A stretch of DNA of 64,000 nucleotides from Chitinophaga parva (GCF_003071345.1 NZ_QCYK01000003.1:1116001-1180000); one strand, 5' to 3'. Shown: positions 34,701 to 43,607, counted from the stretch's first letter. Made by a program: numbers and translations. The notes: a model not told the origin generated them from the sequence alone.

Positions 34701-35425
34701 AAAACAGGTATTCTTTGGGTTACGTTCCTTTGCATAATTGCCGCCATCACTTTGTTCAGCTTTTCTTCGCCGGTGGACTCCTTCAGTTCGTCCACTGTTT
34801 TATAGCACACCAGTTTACCTTCCTGCAGGTACACGATATGGCTGGTAATATCATCCAGGTCGCTGAGCACGTGGGAAGTGATCAGGATCAGCTTTCCCAT
34901 TGCACGTTCCCGGCTGATCTTGGCTTTCAGCAATTCACTGGCTACCGGGTCCAGGCCGGCGGTAGGCTCATCCAGGATCAGGATATCTGGTGAGAACAGG
35001 AATGCCAGGCAGGCGCTCACCTTCTGCCGGGTGCCACCGGAAAGGCTGCGCATCATCTTGTTTTTAACCGCCTGCAGGTCAAAATCCCGGACCAGTTCTT
35101 CATCATATACCTTACAGTCTTTCCGGATATCCTTCAGCATTTGCAATACCTGGCCAATGGTCATATTCTCCGGGTAGCGGCCTATCTGCGGCATGTATCC
35201 TATGCGGGACCGGTATTCCCAGCGGGTTTTCGTCTCCTCCCCGTTTATCCGGATCACGCCTGTATCTGGCGTAACCAATCCAAGGATTGATTTTATCAGC
35301 GTGGTTTTGCCGGAGCCATTAGGCCCCAGCAGGGAAATGGTCTGGCCTTCCCGGAATTCCAGGCTGATATCATCCAGGGCCTTAAACTTCCGGAATGATT
35401 TTGTTAAATGTGCTATCTCGATCAT
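34697..35425 (-). CDS. nosF: NosF, ABC transporter ATPase of the nos system
   Basis: 242 residues with the full ATPase set: Walker A GPNGSGKTT (about 33-41), Q-loop at GYMPQ, signature LSGGTRQK, Walker B ILILDEPTAGLDP and the switch His in TSH. It powers NosY/NosD in copper-site assembly on NosZ. It overlaps nosD by four bases and nosY by four bases, which signals tight translational coupling. Confidence 0.94.
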   Translation of the reverse strand: MIEIAHLTKSFRKFKALDDISLEFREGQTISLLGPNGSGKTTLIKSILGLVTPDTGVIRINGEETKTRWEYRSRIGYMPQIGRYPENMTIGQVLQMLKDIRKDCKVYDEELVRDFDLQAVKNKMMRSLSGGTRQKVSACLAFLFSPDILILDEPTAGLDPVASELLKAKISRERAMGKLILITSHVLSDLDDITSHIVYLQEGKLVCYKTVDELKESTGEEKLNKVMAAIMQRNVTQRIPVL

Positions 35426-36657
35426 AGTTGCAGTTTTTTCATTTCCGGGTGATCATCCTTTAATTTATCCGGGATCAGTCCGGGCATCACTTTTTCCACC
35501 TGTTCTATCATGGTGGTAAAAAAGCTCCTGTATAATATCATGGCCGGTGGGATCTTTTCCGTGATCACCGCGTACGCACTGACAGGGTAATACGGCACAT
35601 CCCCTATATTGTCTTTATCGAGGTCGTACCCATCGTATTTATCCCAGTAGTTGTTGTTGAATGTATTCAGCATAGCGGTGCCGTTGGTGATCACGTCAAA
35701 GGAATTGCCGCTAAAATTATTCTTCACAAAGTTGCCGCCACTGCAGCTGGCCATCACCCGGAGAGCCCAGCCATTATCCTGGAAGAGGTTGCGCTCCACG
35801 TCCACGCGGGTAGTACCTTCCATATGAATGCCGATAGTGTTCCTGGTGAACTGGTTGTGTATTATTTTACTATCCGTGATCTCCTTCAGCAGCAGCCCGT
35901 AAGACGCGCCGCCCCAGTTGTGGAAAAATTCATTGTCATACATGCTTACGCCATGAGAATACATCACAGCTACGCCGGCTCCGTTGTCCATGAACGTGTT
36001 CTGCCGGTAAGTATCATCGTTGGAAAACATGAAGTGCAGCCCGTAGCGGGCGTTGCGGAAAGAGCGGTTCCCCTGGATATAAGTGTCTGTCACAAATTCA
36101 AAATAGATGCCATCGCGGTGACCGGAGATGGTATTATCTTTTATAAGCAGGTGGTTACTCTTCCATGCATGGACCCCGTTGCCGTCATTCACGCCGTCCC
36201 CAATGGTGGAGCGGATCATGTTGCCAGCCACGGTGCAGGCAGTGGCATTCTGCAGGTAAATGCCATAGGTATTGTCCAAAAATTTATTATTCCGGATAAT
36301 AACCCGGGCGGCATTGGCGATCCGGACGCCAGCCATATCCGTAACAGACGACTTGCCTGTATGCTGTATCTGCAGGCCTTCTATCACTACGGAATCGGCG
36401 GTAACAATGAAGAGCTGGTATTTATCTTCCCCGTCTATCACCGGCCAGTCTTTCCCGGTGATGTATAGTTTGCGGGACACTATAATGTCGTGTTCCTTAT
36501 AATTGCCTGGCAGGAGCAGCAGGGTATCTCCGCGTTGTGCGTTCTTTACGGCACTACTGACACCACCGGCATGCACTTTTATCACTGCCGCCGTGCTGGC
36601 GGGCATCTGCAACAGGAGGGCAATTCCGGGCAATAAGCATAGCAAAATGTGTTTCAT
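35422..36657 (-). CDS. nosD: NosD, periplasmic copper-site maturation protein
   Basis: 411 residues with a signal peptide (cleavage near TAAV) and a right-handed parallel beta-helix. The repeats are visible as recurring Asn ladders: VIIRNNKFLDNTYGIYLQN, HLLIKDNTISGHRDGIYFE, and YIQGNRSFRNARYGLHFMFS. This is the CASH/NosD family, which works with NosFY and NosL in the periplasm. It lies 10 bases after nosL. Confidence 0.94.
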   Translation of the reverse strand: MKHILLCLLPGIALLLQMPASTAAVIKVHAGGVSSAVKNAQRGDTLLLLPGNYKEHDIIVSRKLYITGKDWPVIDGEDKYQLFIVTADSVVIEGLQIQHTGKSSVTDMAGVRIANAARVIIRNNKFLDNTYGIYLQNATACTVAGNMIRSTIGDGVNDGNGVHAWKSNHLLIKDNTISGHRDGIYFEFVTDTYIQGNRSFRNARYGLHFMFSNDDTYRQNTFMDNGAGVAVMYSHGVSMYDNEFFHNWGGASYGLLLKEITDSKIIHNQFTRNTIGIHMEGTTRVDVERNLFQDNGWALRVMASCSGGNFVKNNFSGNSFDVITNGTAMLNTFNNNYWDKYDGYDLDKDNIGDVPYYPVSAYAVITEKIPPAMILYRSFFTTMIEQVEKVMPGLIPDKLKDDHPEMKKLQL

Positions 36658-36667
36658 AGACTTCCTG

Positions 36668-37096
36668 TTATTGCAGCAGGCGCTCCCATTTTAACGGGCC
36701 TTTCAGGGTGCTGTCTGCCGGGGGCGCGCTGGCCCCTTGTGAAAAAGCGGCGTAGTTGCCATTCATGGGAGAATTGAATTTTTCGCTATAGAAGAACACG
36801 GCCTGGGATGCTTCCATAAAACTTCCATCCGGCTTGTTATAGTCACTCACATAGATCGCTGCCACGTCGCCACTATTCCTGCCTGCTTTGATATAGTCCA
36901 CCATACAGGCAATATCATCAAACGGGTAGGCCCTTCCTTTCCTTGTTACAATCTCCGCGGCAAAGCGTTTGTCCACGATCGTCATTTTACAATGTGTGCA
37001 GGCGTCATATCCGTACCTGATAGGCTGCGGGCCCTGCTTACAGCTTGTGAAGGCCGCAATGCCTGCTACCAGGCCTGTCCATATTAACTGTTTCAT
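36668..37096 (-). CDS. nosL: NosL, copper chaperone lipoprotein
   Basis: 142 residues from the ATG at 37096. An upstream ATG at 37117 would overlap the previous gene by 20 bases and spoil the lipoprotein signal that ends FTSC. The NosL core is clear: a CTHCKM metal site, then VTRKGRAYPFDDIACMVDY and the DASQAV-like segment MEASQAVFFYS. NosL brings copper(I) to NosZ or NosD. Confidence 0.92.
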   Translation of the reverse strand: MKQLIWTGLVAGIAAFTSCKQGPQPIRYGYDACTHCKMTIVDKRFAAEIVTRKGRAYPFDDIACMVDYIKAGRNSGDVAAIYVSDYNKPDGSFMEASQAVFFYSEKFNSPMNGNYAAFSQGASAPPADSTLKGPLKWERLLQ

Positions 37097-37097
37097 G

Positions 37098-37673
37098 CTA
37101 GCGTTTTTTCCATTCATAGATTGCGACGGATGCCAGTATTATACCGCTTACTATGTAGCACCAGCCTGCAACGTCCGGCTGGGACAATACTTCAAAGTTC
37201 AACAGTTGCTTGTACCCGATCAAAGGTGGCTGGTAAGCCATGCCAGGCACCTGTATGGGCGCTCCCGGGTCCAGGTTATGCCCATAGTCGTACTCCCATT
37301 TGTAAAAGTCGATAAAGGAATACGCGGCGATCACCACAAAAACACCGGTCCAGATATAATACGGCAATTTCTTTCCCATCAGTAACACCACGATCCCCAG
37401 CACCGCGAATACGCCCATAGCAACGGGCAGCACTACAAACTCTTTAAAATCTTCCTTCTTAATGGTCTTCATCCCGATATAGTGATTTAAACCATTGATG
37501 ATGGGCACGTCGCCCTTTACGTCGTTGATCCAGATCTGCATCGTTAATCCACCGGGGTATTGCGGTGCCCGCAGGTCTATACGCCACATGGGAAACAGCC
37601 ACAACGCGCCCAGCAGCAGGAGAACAACCGGGATACTGATACGGCCCGTTTTCGTTAATTTTTTCATGATCAA
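37098..37673 (-). CDS. Nos-cluster membrane protein of unknown function
   Basis: 191 residues with about four hydrophobic helices (near 11-30, 83-100, 106-124 and 170-186). A conserved-looking periplasmic segment includes APQYPGGLTMQIWIN and INGLNHYIGMK. I do not recognise a named family, but proteins of this look accompany nosL in Bacteroidota nos clusters. It lies 53 bases after nosZ and just before nosL, so a part in copper delivery or NosZ assembly is plausible. Confidence 0.75.
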   Translation of the reverse strand: MIMKKLTKTGRISIPVVLLLLGALWLFPMWRIDLRAPQYPGGLTMQIWINDVKGDVPIINGLNHYIGMKTIKKEDFKEFVVLPVAMGVFAVLGIVVLLMGKKLPYYIWTGVFVVIAAYSFIDFYKWEYDYGHNLDPGAPIQVPGMAYQPPLIGYKQLLNFEVLSQPDVAGWCYIVSGIILASVAIYEWKKR

Positions 37674-37726
37674 AGAATAAAGTGGTAATGCCCGGCGGCA
37701 CTACCACTTATGAAAACAGATATTGT

Positions 37727-39718
37727 TTACTTGGCGGCCACCGTGTCTGCGGCAGTGGGTGCAGGTGCAGTTTCGCCAGTACCGTAGCGCAGCGGCACAT
37801 TGCTTCCTTTGGGAGATACCCGGAGGTAACCGGACATCTCCTGGTGCAGCGCAGAGCAGAAGTCTGTACAATAGAACGGCTGGATGCCTTGTTTTAACGG
37901 TGTGTATTTGAGGGTCACCGTTTCACCCGGCATGATCAGCAGTTCCGCGTTGGGATTGTTCTTGATGGCAAAACCATGCGGGATATCCCAGTCCTGTTCC
38001 AGGTTGGTCACGTGGAAATACACATTGTCCCCTACGTACACGCCTTCAATATTATCCGGCACCAGGTGAGACCGGATGGCGGTCATATACACATCCACCC
38101 TGTTCCCGTTACGTACCACCTTGACGTTCTTTTCACCCATGGTCACATACTGGTTGCCGTTCTTGGTGATGTCGTAGAACTTCACCTGCTTATCCCTTAT
38201 CAGTTCTGCCGGACAAGCCTGCCCATAGTGCGGCTCACCCACGGTGGGGTAATCGAGGATCAGTTGCATTTTATCACCGGAAATATCATAGAGCTGGGCG
38301 GATTGCGCCAGTTCCGGGCCGGTGGGCAGGTAGCGGTCTTTGGTGATCTTGTTGTATGCCACCAGGTATTTACCATTGGGCTTTTTCGTATCACCACCGG
38401 GGATCATCAGGTGACCTACTGAATAATAGGTAGGCACCCGGTCCAGCACTTTCAGGTCCTTGAGGCTCCATTTCACTACTTCTGAAGACAGGAACATGGA
38501 CGTATAGGCGTTACCGCGACCATCAAATTCCGTATGCAAAGGGCCTAAGCCGGGTTTCTGCACTTCACCGTGCAACACGTCCTGGTACTTCAGGATGGGA
38601 ATACCCTGGAAGTCTCCTTCAAAATCCTTTTTTTGCATCGCATCCATGATCTTGGAGAAGGAGAATACGGGAATGAGCGCCGCCAGCTTTCCGCTGCCCA
38701 CAATGTACTCACCGGTAGGGTCAATATCGCAACCATGCGGGGATTTGGGGCAAGGGATCATGTACACCATATCCGGGCAGTCCTTGGGGTCCAGCAGCAG
38801 CGTTTCTTTTTCCATAACGGAAGTAGCAAGCTGTTTCTGTTCGTCAAAAGTGTTATGCGCATATTCAGCTGGCACCTTCTTACCCTTCCCGGCCTTTGCA
38901 TATTCTTCCGCCTTCTTCCAGTTCACCGCCACGATGTAGTCCTTATCCTTCTGGGAAGCGTTCACTTCCAGCAGCGTGTAAGCCTGTTCCGTGTTGTAGC
39001 TGGAAAAGAAGAACCAGTCGTGTGACGGGCCTTTGCCTGCGTGGCTGAGGTCCAGGTTCATACCCGGCAGCACGATCTGGAAAGCAAGGCTCATATGACC
39101 AGTGGAGCTGTCCACTTTAATAAAGGATGCCGTGCTTTTGAAGTTCTTTTTGAAAGAACTGATGGGCACATCTTCAGCGCCCAGCGGTACGGAAAAGCGG
39201 GTGCCGGCCACCACGTACTCTGTGTTTTCCGTGATGAAGGGAGAAGAGTGGTTACCCGCACTGTTGGGCAATTGCAGGATCTCCGCTGTCTTGAATGTTT
39301 TCAGGTCTATCCTGGCTACGCGCGGAGTGTTGTTTGCATTGGCAAAAAGCCAGCGCCCATCCTGCTCCCCGTTTGTCTGGGACAGCTCCAGGTGGTGCTG
39401 GTCGTCCCATGGAACCTGTCCTTGCGTGGTATTCAGCATCGCTTTTGTTTCTTCGCTGTAACCATAGCCGTTTTCCGGGAATACGGAGAACACGGGGATG
39501 ATCTTCAGCAGCCTGCCGGAGGGCAATCCATACACGGATACCTGCCCGTTAAAGCCGCCGGACACGAAGTTGTAGAATTCGTCATACTTGCCGGGTGCCA
39601 CATAAACTTTTGAGGCGGCGCCGCCTTCCACGGCGGCAGCGGTGCTCTTCATCTTGCAACTGGGCATGGAAACTGCGACTGCCGCGGCGGCGGCAAGCAA
39701 TAAACGTATATTTTTCAT
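37727..39718 (-). CDS. nosZ: Nitrous-oxide reductase NosZ, clade II (Sec-dependent)
   Basis: 663 residues. The N-terminus is a plain hydrophobic Sec signal (LLLAAAAAVAVS, possible lipid Cys21) without a twin-arginine motif, which marks clade II. The beta-propeller carries the CuZ ligands, including DDQHH (His108, His109). The C-terminal cupredoxin has the CuA site CTDFCSALHQEM with Cys617, Cys621, His625 and Met628. It reduces N2O to N2 in the periplasm, and cytochrome c is the likely donor. It lies 24 bases after the cytochrome gene. Confidence 0.97.
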   Translation of the reverse strand: MKNIRLLLAAAAAVAVSMPSCKMKSTAAAVEGGAASKVYVAPGKYDEFYNFVSGGFNGQVSVYGLPSGRLLKIIPVFSVFPENGYGYSEETKAMLNTTQGQVPWDDQHHLELSQTNGEQDGRWLFANANNTPRVARIDLKTFKTAEILQLPNSAGNHSSPFITENTEYVVAGTRFSVPLGAEDVPISSFKKNFKSTASFIKVDSSTGHMSLAFQIVLPGMNLDLSHAGKGPSHDWFFFSSYNTEQAYTLLEVNASQKDKDYIVAVNWKKAEEYAKAGKGKKVPAEYAHNTFDEQKQLATSVMEKETLLLDPKDCPDMVYMIPCPKSPHGCDIDPTGEYIVGSGKLAALIPVFSFSKIMDAMQKKDFEGDFQGIPILKYQDVLHGEVQKPGLGPLHTEFDGRGNAYTSMFLSSEVVKWSLKDLKVLDRVPTYYSVGHLMIPGGDTKKPNGKYLVAYNKITKDRYLPTGPELAQSAQLYDISGDKMQLILDYPTVGEPHYGQACPAELIRDKQVKFYDITKNGNQYVTMGEKNVKVVRNGNRVDVYMTAIRSHLVPDNIEGVYVGDNVYFHVTNLEQDWDIPHGFAIKNNPNAELLIMPGETVTLKYTPLKQGIQPFYCTDFCSALHQEMSGYLRVSPKGSNVPLRYGTGETAPAPTAADTVAAK

Positions 39719-39742
39719 ACATCAGGAAATAGGTGAGAATAA

Positions 39743-40255
39743 TCAGTTTTTATTGTCGTTGGAGCGCATGAACTCCAGCACGTGACGTGCATCGTCATCG
39801 CTCAGGTGCTGGTTGGGCATACGCACCATACATACTTCCAGCATGGACTGTGCAGCAGCATTCTTGTCCAGCATCTCGTCGGTATTGGTCACGAAATTCA
39901 TGATCCATTCGGGGGATCTGCGGTCTGTAACGCCTTTCCAGCCAGGCCCTACCAGCTTTTCGCCTGTGAGTTTGTGGCACGCGCCGCACTTCAGATCGTA
40001 AACCGCCTTACCGCTTGTTACCATGGCCTGGTCCAGGGGGTGGGTCAGTTTTACGTCTGTGAACTTACCAGTACCTTTCTTTTCATCGGCGGATGCCTGG
40101 CTGGATGCATCTTTTCCCCCGGCCACCATGCTGGAATCGGCGGCCTGTGTTGCCTGCGCATTGCCGGATGCCGAGTCTGTTTTTGGGCCAGACCCACAGC
40201 TGTAGATGAGCAGGCTGCCGATAATAATTGCTGCTAGAGAATGTGAATGTTTCAT
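39743..40255 (-). CDS. c-type cytochrome lipoprotein heading the nos operon
   Basis: 170 residues. Lipoprotein signal (IYSC, Cys20), a low-complexity Ser/Ala linker to about residue 65, then a mono-heme class I cytochrome with CGACH (Cys90-His94) and a likely Met ligand in VRMPNQHL. First gene of the nos operon, with GGAG in front of the ATG. Anchored in a membrane next to NosZ, it is the obvious electron donor to the CuA centre. That partnership is inferred from gene order. Confidence 0.92.
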   Translation of the reverse strand: MKHSHSLAAIIIGSLLIYSCGSGPKTDSASGNAQATQAADSSMVAGGKDASSQASADEKKGTGKFTDVKLTHPLDQAMVTSGKAVYDLKCGACHKLTGEKLVGPGWKGVTDRRSPEWIMNFVTNTDEMLDKNAAAQSMLEVCMVRMPNQHLSDDDARHVLEFMRSNDNKN

Positions 40256-40344
40256 AGTTACTCCTTTTAGTTTTTAGTTTATAATGATACTGGTAAGCTC
40301 AGCTCATAACCGGGGGGGGCTGATTTAGGACATCATTTGCGGAA

Positions 40345-40410
40345 CAAAACTATCCCCGGTAAGGAAGTATTCTACTGTCTGTGATCACACAATTTAATGA
40401 TTTAAATCAT
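40345..40410 (-). promoter_or_regulatory. Promoter of the cytochrome c-nosZ operon with two palindromes
   Basis: The minus strand has a -7 box TAGTTTTG (40352-40345). Upstream lie two palindromes: TGTGATCACA (40380-40389) and ATGATTTAAATCAT (40397-40410), the latter close to the FNR box TTGATnnnnATCAA. Their centres fall about 36 and 55 bases from the box centre, compatible with activator sites near -41 and -61. Arrangement similar to the promoter at 43865-43930. Confidence 0.5.
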
Positions 40411-40445
40411 ACAAATACGACATTTTACTAACCAAATACTAAGAT

Positions 40446-40985
40446 TTATGATGCCTGGATCATAAATTTACCTCCGCTCGCCCCGGTGAACCGGGCAATA
40501 TCCTGCACCAGCTCTTGTATGTGGGCCTCGTCAACGTTGTTAAACTCGGATACGTCCAGCTTTTTGTGCATCAACCTGGCCAGCAGGCTGCCGGTCTTCA
40601 CTTTCATTTTATCTGCCAGGGAGAGCTGGCGGTAGATGATCTTGCCGGGGAAGAAGAAACAGCGGCAATTGCTGCGGATACCTGGGGGAACATTCAACCG
40701 GATATACCCTTGCAGTTTCTCTACTTTGTCCGGTTTAGTGGCCGTGACGAGGTAGAGGAATAATTGTTTGCCGGCCAATGCAGCTTCCTGCCGCTGCAGC
40801 CATTTCCGCATCAGCAGCTTGCCCATGTAAATGGGACTGCCCAGGATCACGTATCCTGCGGAGGCCAATTGGTCCCGTGACAGCTGTTGCTGTGCCACTG
40901 CCGGTATGTTCAAGGCAGCACTTAACCACGCCGCATACTGGCTGGTAGCCCCGTATTTGGATCTGTAAATAATAATCCCTTTCAT
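40446..40985 (-). CDS. Flavodoxin-domain protein
   Basis: 179 residues from the ATG at 40985. A longer frame to 41057 would run through the promoter palindrome. The flavodoxin start GIIIYRSKYGATSQYA gives the FMN phosphate loop, and VILGSPIYMGKL the second flavin loop, as in HemG-type flavodoxins. Electron transfer or NO-linked reduction is possible, but no partner is proven. Its promoter overlaps the palindrome at 41022-41057, which it shares in design with the 593-aa gene at 41826 and the RIC operon. Confidence 0.82.
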   Translation of the reverse strand: MKGIIIYRSKYGATSQYAAWLSAALNIPAVAQQQLSRDQLASAGYVILGSPIYMGKLLMRKWLQRQEAALAGKQLFLYLVTATKPDKVEKLQGYIRLNVPPGIRSNCRCFFFPGKIIYRQLSLADKMKVKTGSLLARLMHKKLDVSEFNNVDEAHIQELVQDIARFTGASGGKFMIQAS

Positions 40986-41021
40986 GTTGGTGGTGTTGAG
41001 GAATCTACGTTCCGGTGAAGG

Positions 41022-41057
41022 ATGATAATTAAGGACAAAATTATCCTTAATTATCAT
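41022..41057 (-). promoter_or_regulatory. Palindromic operator over the flavodoxin -7 box
   Basis: Two perfect 14-bp arms (41022-41035 and 41044-41057, core TAATTAAGGA and TCCTTAATTA) flank an 8-base spacer. Read on the minus strand, the spacer is TAATTTTG, an exact TAnnTTTG -7 box, 37 bases before the ATG at 40985. Binding of a dimeric repressor would block polymerase directly. The Rrf2 protein encoded at 41181 is the likeliest ligand. Confidence 0.6.
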
Positions 41058-41180
41058 TCACCACAAAACACTTTTTATTTGTAACGGGATCGCCGGTCAT
41101 AAACCGCTGCCTTTACAGCTGCTAAGATGTTGGTAATGATGCCTGTTCCGGGGATTATCCAGGCAATAAAAAAAATGGGG

Positions 41181-41642
41181 TTAGCGGCGTTTCCTTTTCG
41201 CCATTTTAGGGTTGTCAATAAAAAACACGCCGTCATTGCTCTCGTCCACCAGTTGTTGTATAGAGGTATGCTCAAACATATGCTTCAGGTCTTTCCGCAC
41301 CGTTTTATACCGCGTATGCATGGGACAGGGCCGTGTCTCCGAGCACTCCTGCAGGCCCAGTACGCATTTGGTGATGAAGCCATACTCCCCCACCGCTTCC
41401 AGCACCGCTTTCACGGGCAGCCTGCGGGCACGGTCCGCCAGGTAAAAACCGCCCCTGGGGCCGCGCGTGGAGCTTACCACGCAGTTGTCCTGGGTAAGCA
41501 TCTGCAGGATCTTGGCCGTAAATGACCGGGGCGAATCGATCGCCTTTGCCACTTCTTCTATCACCAGTTTATCGTCCTCCGTAGCCTTCCGGGCAATATA
41601 GATCGTGGCCCGCAGGGCATATTCAGCAGTCTTTGAAAGCAT
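41181..41642 (-). CDS. Rrf2-family regulator, NsrR-like (second copy)
   Basis: 153 residues. Winged helix with LVIEEVAKAIDSPRSFTAKIL and wing GPRGGFYLAD, followed by Cys93, Cys100 and Cys106 with the same spacing (6 and 5 residues between) as the copy at 28588. The two are clearly paralogues. A short basic tail (KMAKRKRR) is extra. It is divergent from the 593-aa gene and has matching palindromes on both sides (41022 and 41762), so it probably senses NO or Fe-S state and represses both neighbours. Confidence 0.88.
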   Translation of the reverse strand: MLSKTAEYALRATIYIARKATEDDKLVIEEVAKAIDSPRSFTAKILQMLTQDNCVVSSTRGPRGGFYLADRARRLPVKAVLEAVGEYGFITKCVLGLQECSETRPCPMHTRYKTVRKDLKHMFEHTSIQQLVDESNDGVFFIDNPKMAKRKRR

Positions 41643-41731
41643 ATCCCATTATTATACTGTAAGATAAAAACAAAACATGCAGCACGCTCCTTTTCTTCCG
41701 TAAAGTGAAAGAACACCAGCGGCCACCTGAC

Positions 41732-41745
41732 ATGATTTATATCAG
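41732..41745. promoter_or_regulatory. FNR-like box ATGATTTATATCAG
   Basis: TGAT-N4-ATCA palindrome between the Rrf2 gene and the 593-aa gene. Its centre is 36 bases ahead of the TATTTTTA -7 box at 41771-41778, the same spacing as in the nos promoter. It suits an activator at about -41. Confidence 0.45.
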
Positions 41746-41761
41746 GTACAAAGCTAATTTA

Positions 41762-41787
41762 AATTAAGGATATTTTTATCCTTAATT
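41762..41787 (+). promoter_or_regulatory. Palindromic operator over the promoter of the 593-aa gene
   Basis: AATTAAGGA (41762-41770) and TCCTTAATT (41779-41787) are exact inverted copies around the spacer TATTTTTA, a near match to TAnnTTTG. The ATG at 41826 is 38 bases downstream. Same design and sequence as the flavodoxin operator. Confidence 0.58.
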
Positions 41788-41825
41788 ACGCTAATATTGC
41801 ACACAACCAATGATCGCCAAATAAG

Positions 41826-43607
41826 ATGCATACGTTTCACATACCCGTAATGGGACTTGCCTACACTATAGACACACCTGTTAAAGTAGCGCCGTTTGGA
41901 ATATCCTCCGTCATTTCCATCATTGAAGACCGGTTGATCGAGACCATGCGGCAACATTACTATACGGTAAGAAAAGAGCCCTTCCACCCTATCAGCACCC
42001 AGCAGCCCGATTACCGGGCAAAGCGGATCACAGATTATCTCAACCTGGTGAACCGCATGGTGCAGGAACAACTGGCAGCTATAAAGCAAATGGAATTTAA
42101 GCCCGGAACAGCGCTGGTGCAATACTTTGAAATGCTGCCCCCACACCACCCGCTAAAGCAGCGTTATACAGCCATGAACAACACTGCGGACGGGCCGGTA
42201 AAACAAGCCCTGGCAGCCAGCCTGCGCCACAGCATGCAGCCCGGTAATATCGACGTGAATATTATGACCAAGGTGGACAAGGATAACTATGACAGGGACG
42301 GGCAACCGATCGGGGATGGCTCCGATGCCATTACCGCCCTGCGGGGATATGCCAACAGTGACCTGGCCCATTCTTCCATCATCTTCTCCGCCGGTATGAA
42401 CCTGCGCCTGTTCAACTATCTTGAAAAATGCCCGCAGTTCCTGCCGGACGAAGACGGTACTTTTAAAAAGAAGGTCACGGTAAAAGTGAGCGACTTCCGC
42501 TCTGCCCTGGTACAGGGAAAGTACCTGGCTAAGAAAGGAATATGGGTGAGTGAGTTCCGCATAGAATCCGGGCTCAATTGTGGCGGGCACGCTTTCCCCT
42601 CCGATGGATACCTGATGGGCCCCATCCTGGAAGAATTTAAACAACGCAGGGAAGAACTTACTGACAGCCTGTTCACCATTTACAACCAGGCCTTAAAACG
42701 CAAGGGGCTGAAAACTTTCAAGTACGCGCCACGCCTGGCTGTATCTGCGCAGGGCGGCATCGGCACCGCGGCGGAAGATGAAATGCTGCGCAATTATTAC
42801 CAGCTGGACAGCACCGGCTGGGGTACACCTTTCCTGCTGGTGCCGGAAGCCACTACCGTGGATGATGCTACGTTACAACTACTCACAGCGGCACAACCTA
42901 AGGACCTTGTGCTCAGCCACCACTCCCCTATCGGGATGCGGTTCTTCTACCTGAATGGCACTACCGCCCAGGCAGAAAGATTGAGGCGGATCGCGGCAGG
43001 CAGCCCGGGTAGCCCCTGTTCGGAAAAGCATTTGTCTTTTAATACAGAATTCACTGCACAACCTATCTGCACCGCCTCTGCCCAGTACCAGGCCTTAAAG
43101 ATCGCGCAACTGCAATCCCTGGAGCTGCCCGCGGAGGAATACCAGCAGCGGGTGCAGGAAGTAGTGGACAAGGAATGCCTGTGCGTGGGGCTTAGCAACG
43201 CAGCGGCGCTCAGGCACAATGCGCGGTTTGTACGGAACAGGACAGCCGTGAATGTTTGTCCCGGCCCCAACATCGTATACTTCAATAAGGTCCTGTCGCT
43301 CCGGGAAATGGTAGACCATATTTATGGCCGGGCAAATGTACTGGCCAATACCAACAGGCCGCATGTTCTATTGAAAGAGCTGACCCTGTACCTGGACTAC
43401 CTGGAAGAACAGCTGGAAGCCCCCATCAAAGCAACCCCGCCGGCAAAATATTATGATGAGTGCTGCGAACGGCTGCGCGATGGTATATTATATTACCGCC
43501 AGCTTCATGCAGCGGGTGTGATCCCGGAGGCGGATTTCCTGCCGGGGCTGCACGCAGCGGGTGAGCGCCTGGACGCCATCTGCACTACGTATAGCATTAA
43601 CCGTTAG
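41826..43607 (+). CDS. Unrecognised 593-aa protein, possibly FMN TIM-barrel related
   Basis: No signal peptide, so cytoplasmic. The start IPVMGLAYTIDTPVKVAPFG, an internal NCGGHAFP (252-258), SAQGGIGTAAEDE (307-319) and GWGTPFLLVPEA recall FMN-binding barrels of the nitronate monooxygenase group. The length and the second half do not fit that family. A Cys set (398, 415, 451, 453, 478) with KECLCVGLSNAA and NVCPGPN could hold a metal or Fe-S cluster. Its promoter shares the palindrome with the flavodoxin gene and has an FNR-like box. Flavodoxin could donate electrons to it. Function unknown; barrel assignment tentative. Confidence 0.6.
   Translation: MHTFHIPVMGLAYTIDTPVKVAPFGISSVISIIEDRLIETMRQHYYTVRKEPFHPISTQQPDYRAKRITDYLNLVNRMVQEQLAAIKQMEFKPGTALVQYFEMLPPHHPLKQRYTAMNNTADGPVKQALAASLRHSMQPGNIDVNIMTKVDKDNYDRDGQPIGDGSDAITALRGYANSDLAHSSIIFSAGMNLRLFNYLEKCPQFLPDEDGTFKKKVTVKVSDFRSALVQGKYLAKKGIWVSEFRIESGLNCGGHAFPSDGYLMGPILEEFKQRREELTDSLFTIYNQALKRKGLKTFKYAPRLAVSAQGGIGTAAEDEMLRNYYQLDSTGWGTPFLLVPEATTVDDATLQLLTAAQPKDLVLSHHSPIGMRFFYLNGTTAQAERLRRIAAGSPGSPCSEKHLSFNTEFTAQPICTASAQYQALKIAQLQSLELPAEEYQQRVQEVVDKECLCVGLSNAAALRHNARFVRNRTAVNVCPGPNIVYFNKVLSLREMVDHIYGRANVLANTNRPHVLLKELTLYLDYLEEQLEAPIKATPPAKYYDECCERLRDGILYYRQLHAAGVIPEADFLPGLHAAGERLDAICTTYSINR

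Noticed and set aside
41075..41275. 66-codon minus-strand frame with a hydrophobic stretch after the Rrf2 gene
   Set aside because: It starts inside the Rrf2 coding region in another frame; only about 100 bases are free, and the hydrophobic run may be chance. Not strong enough to call.
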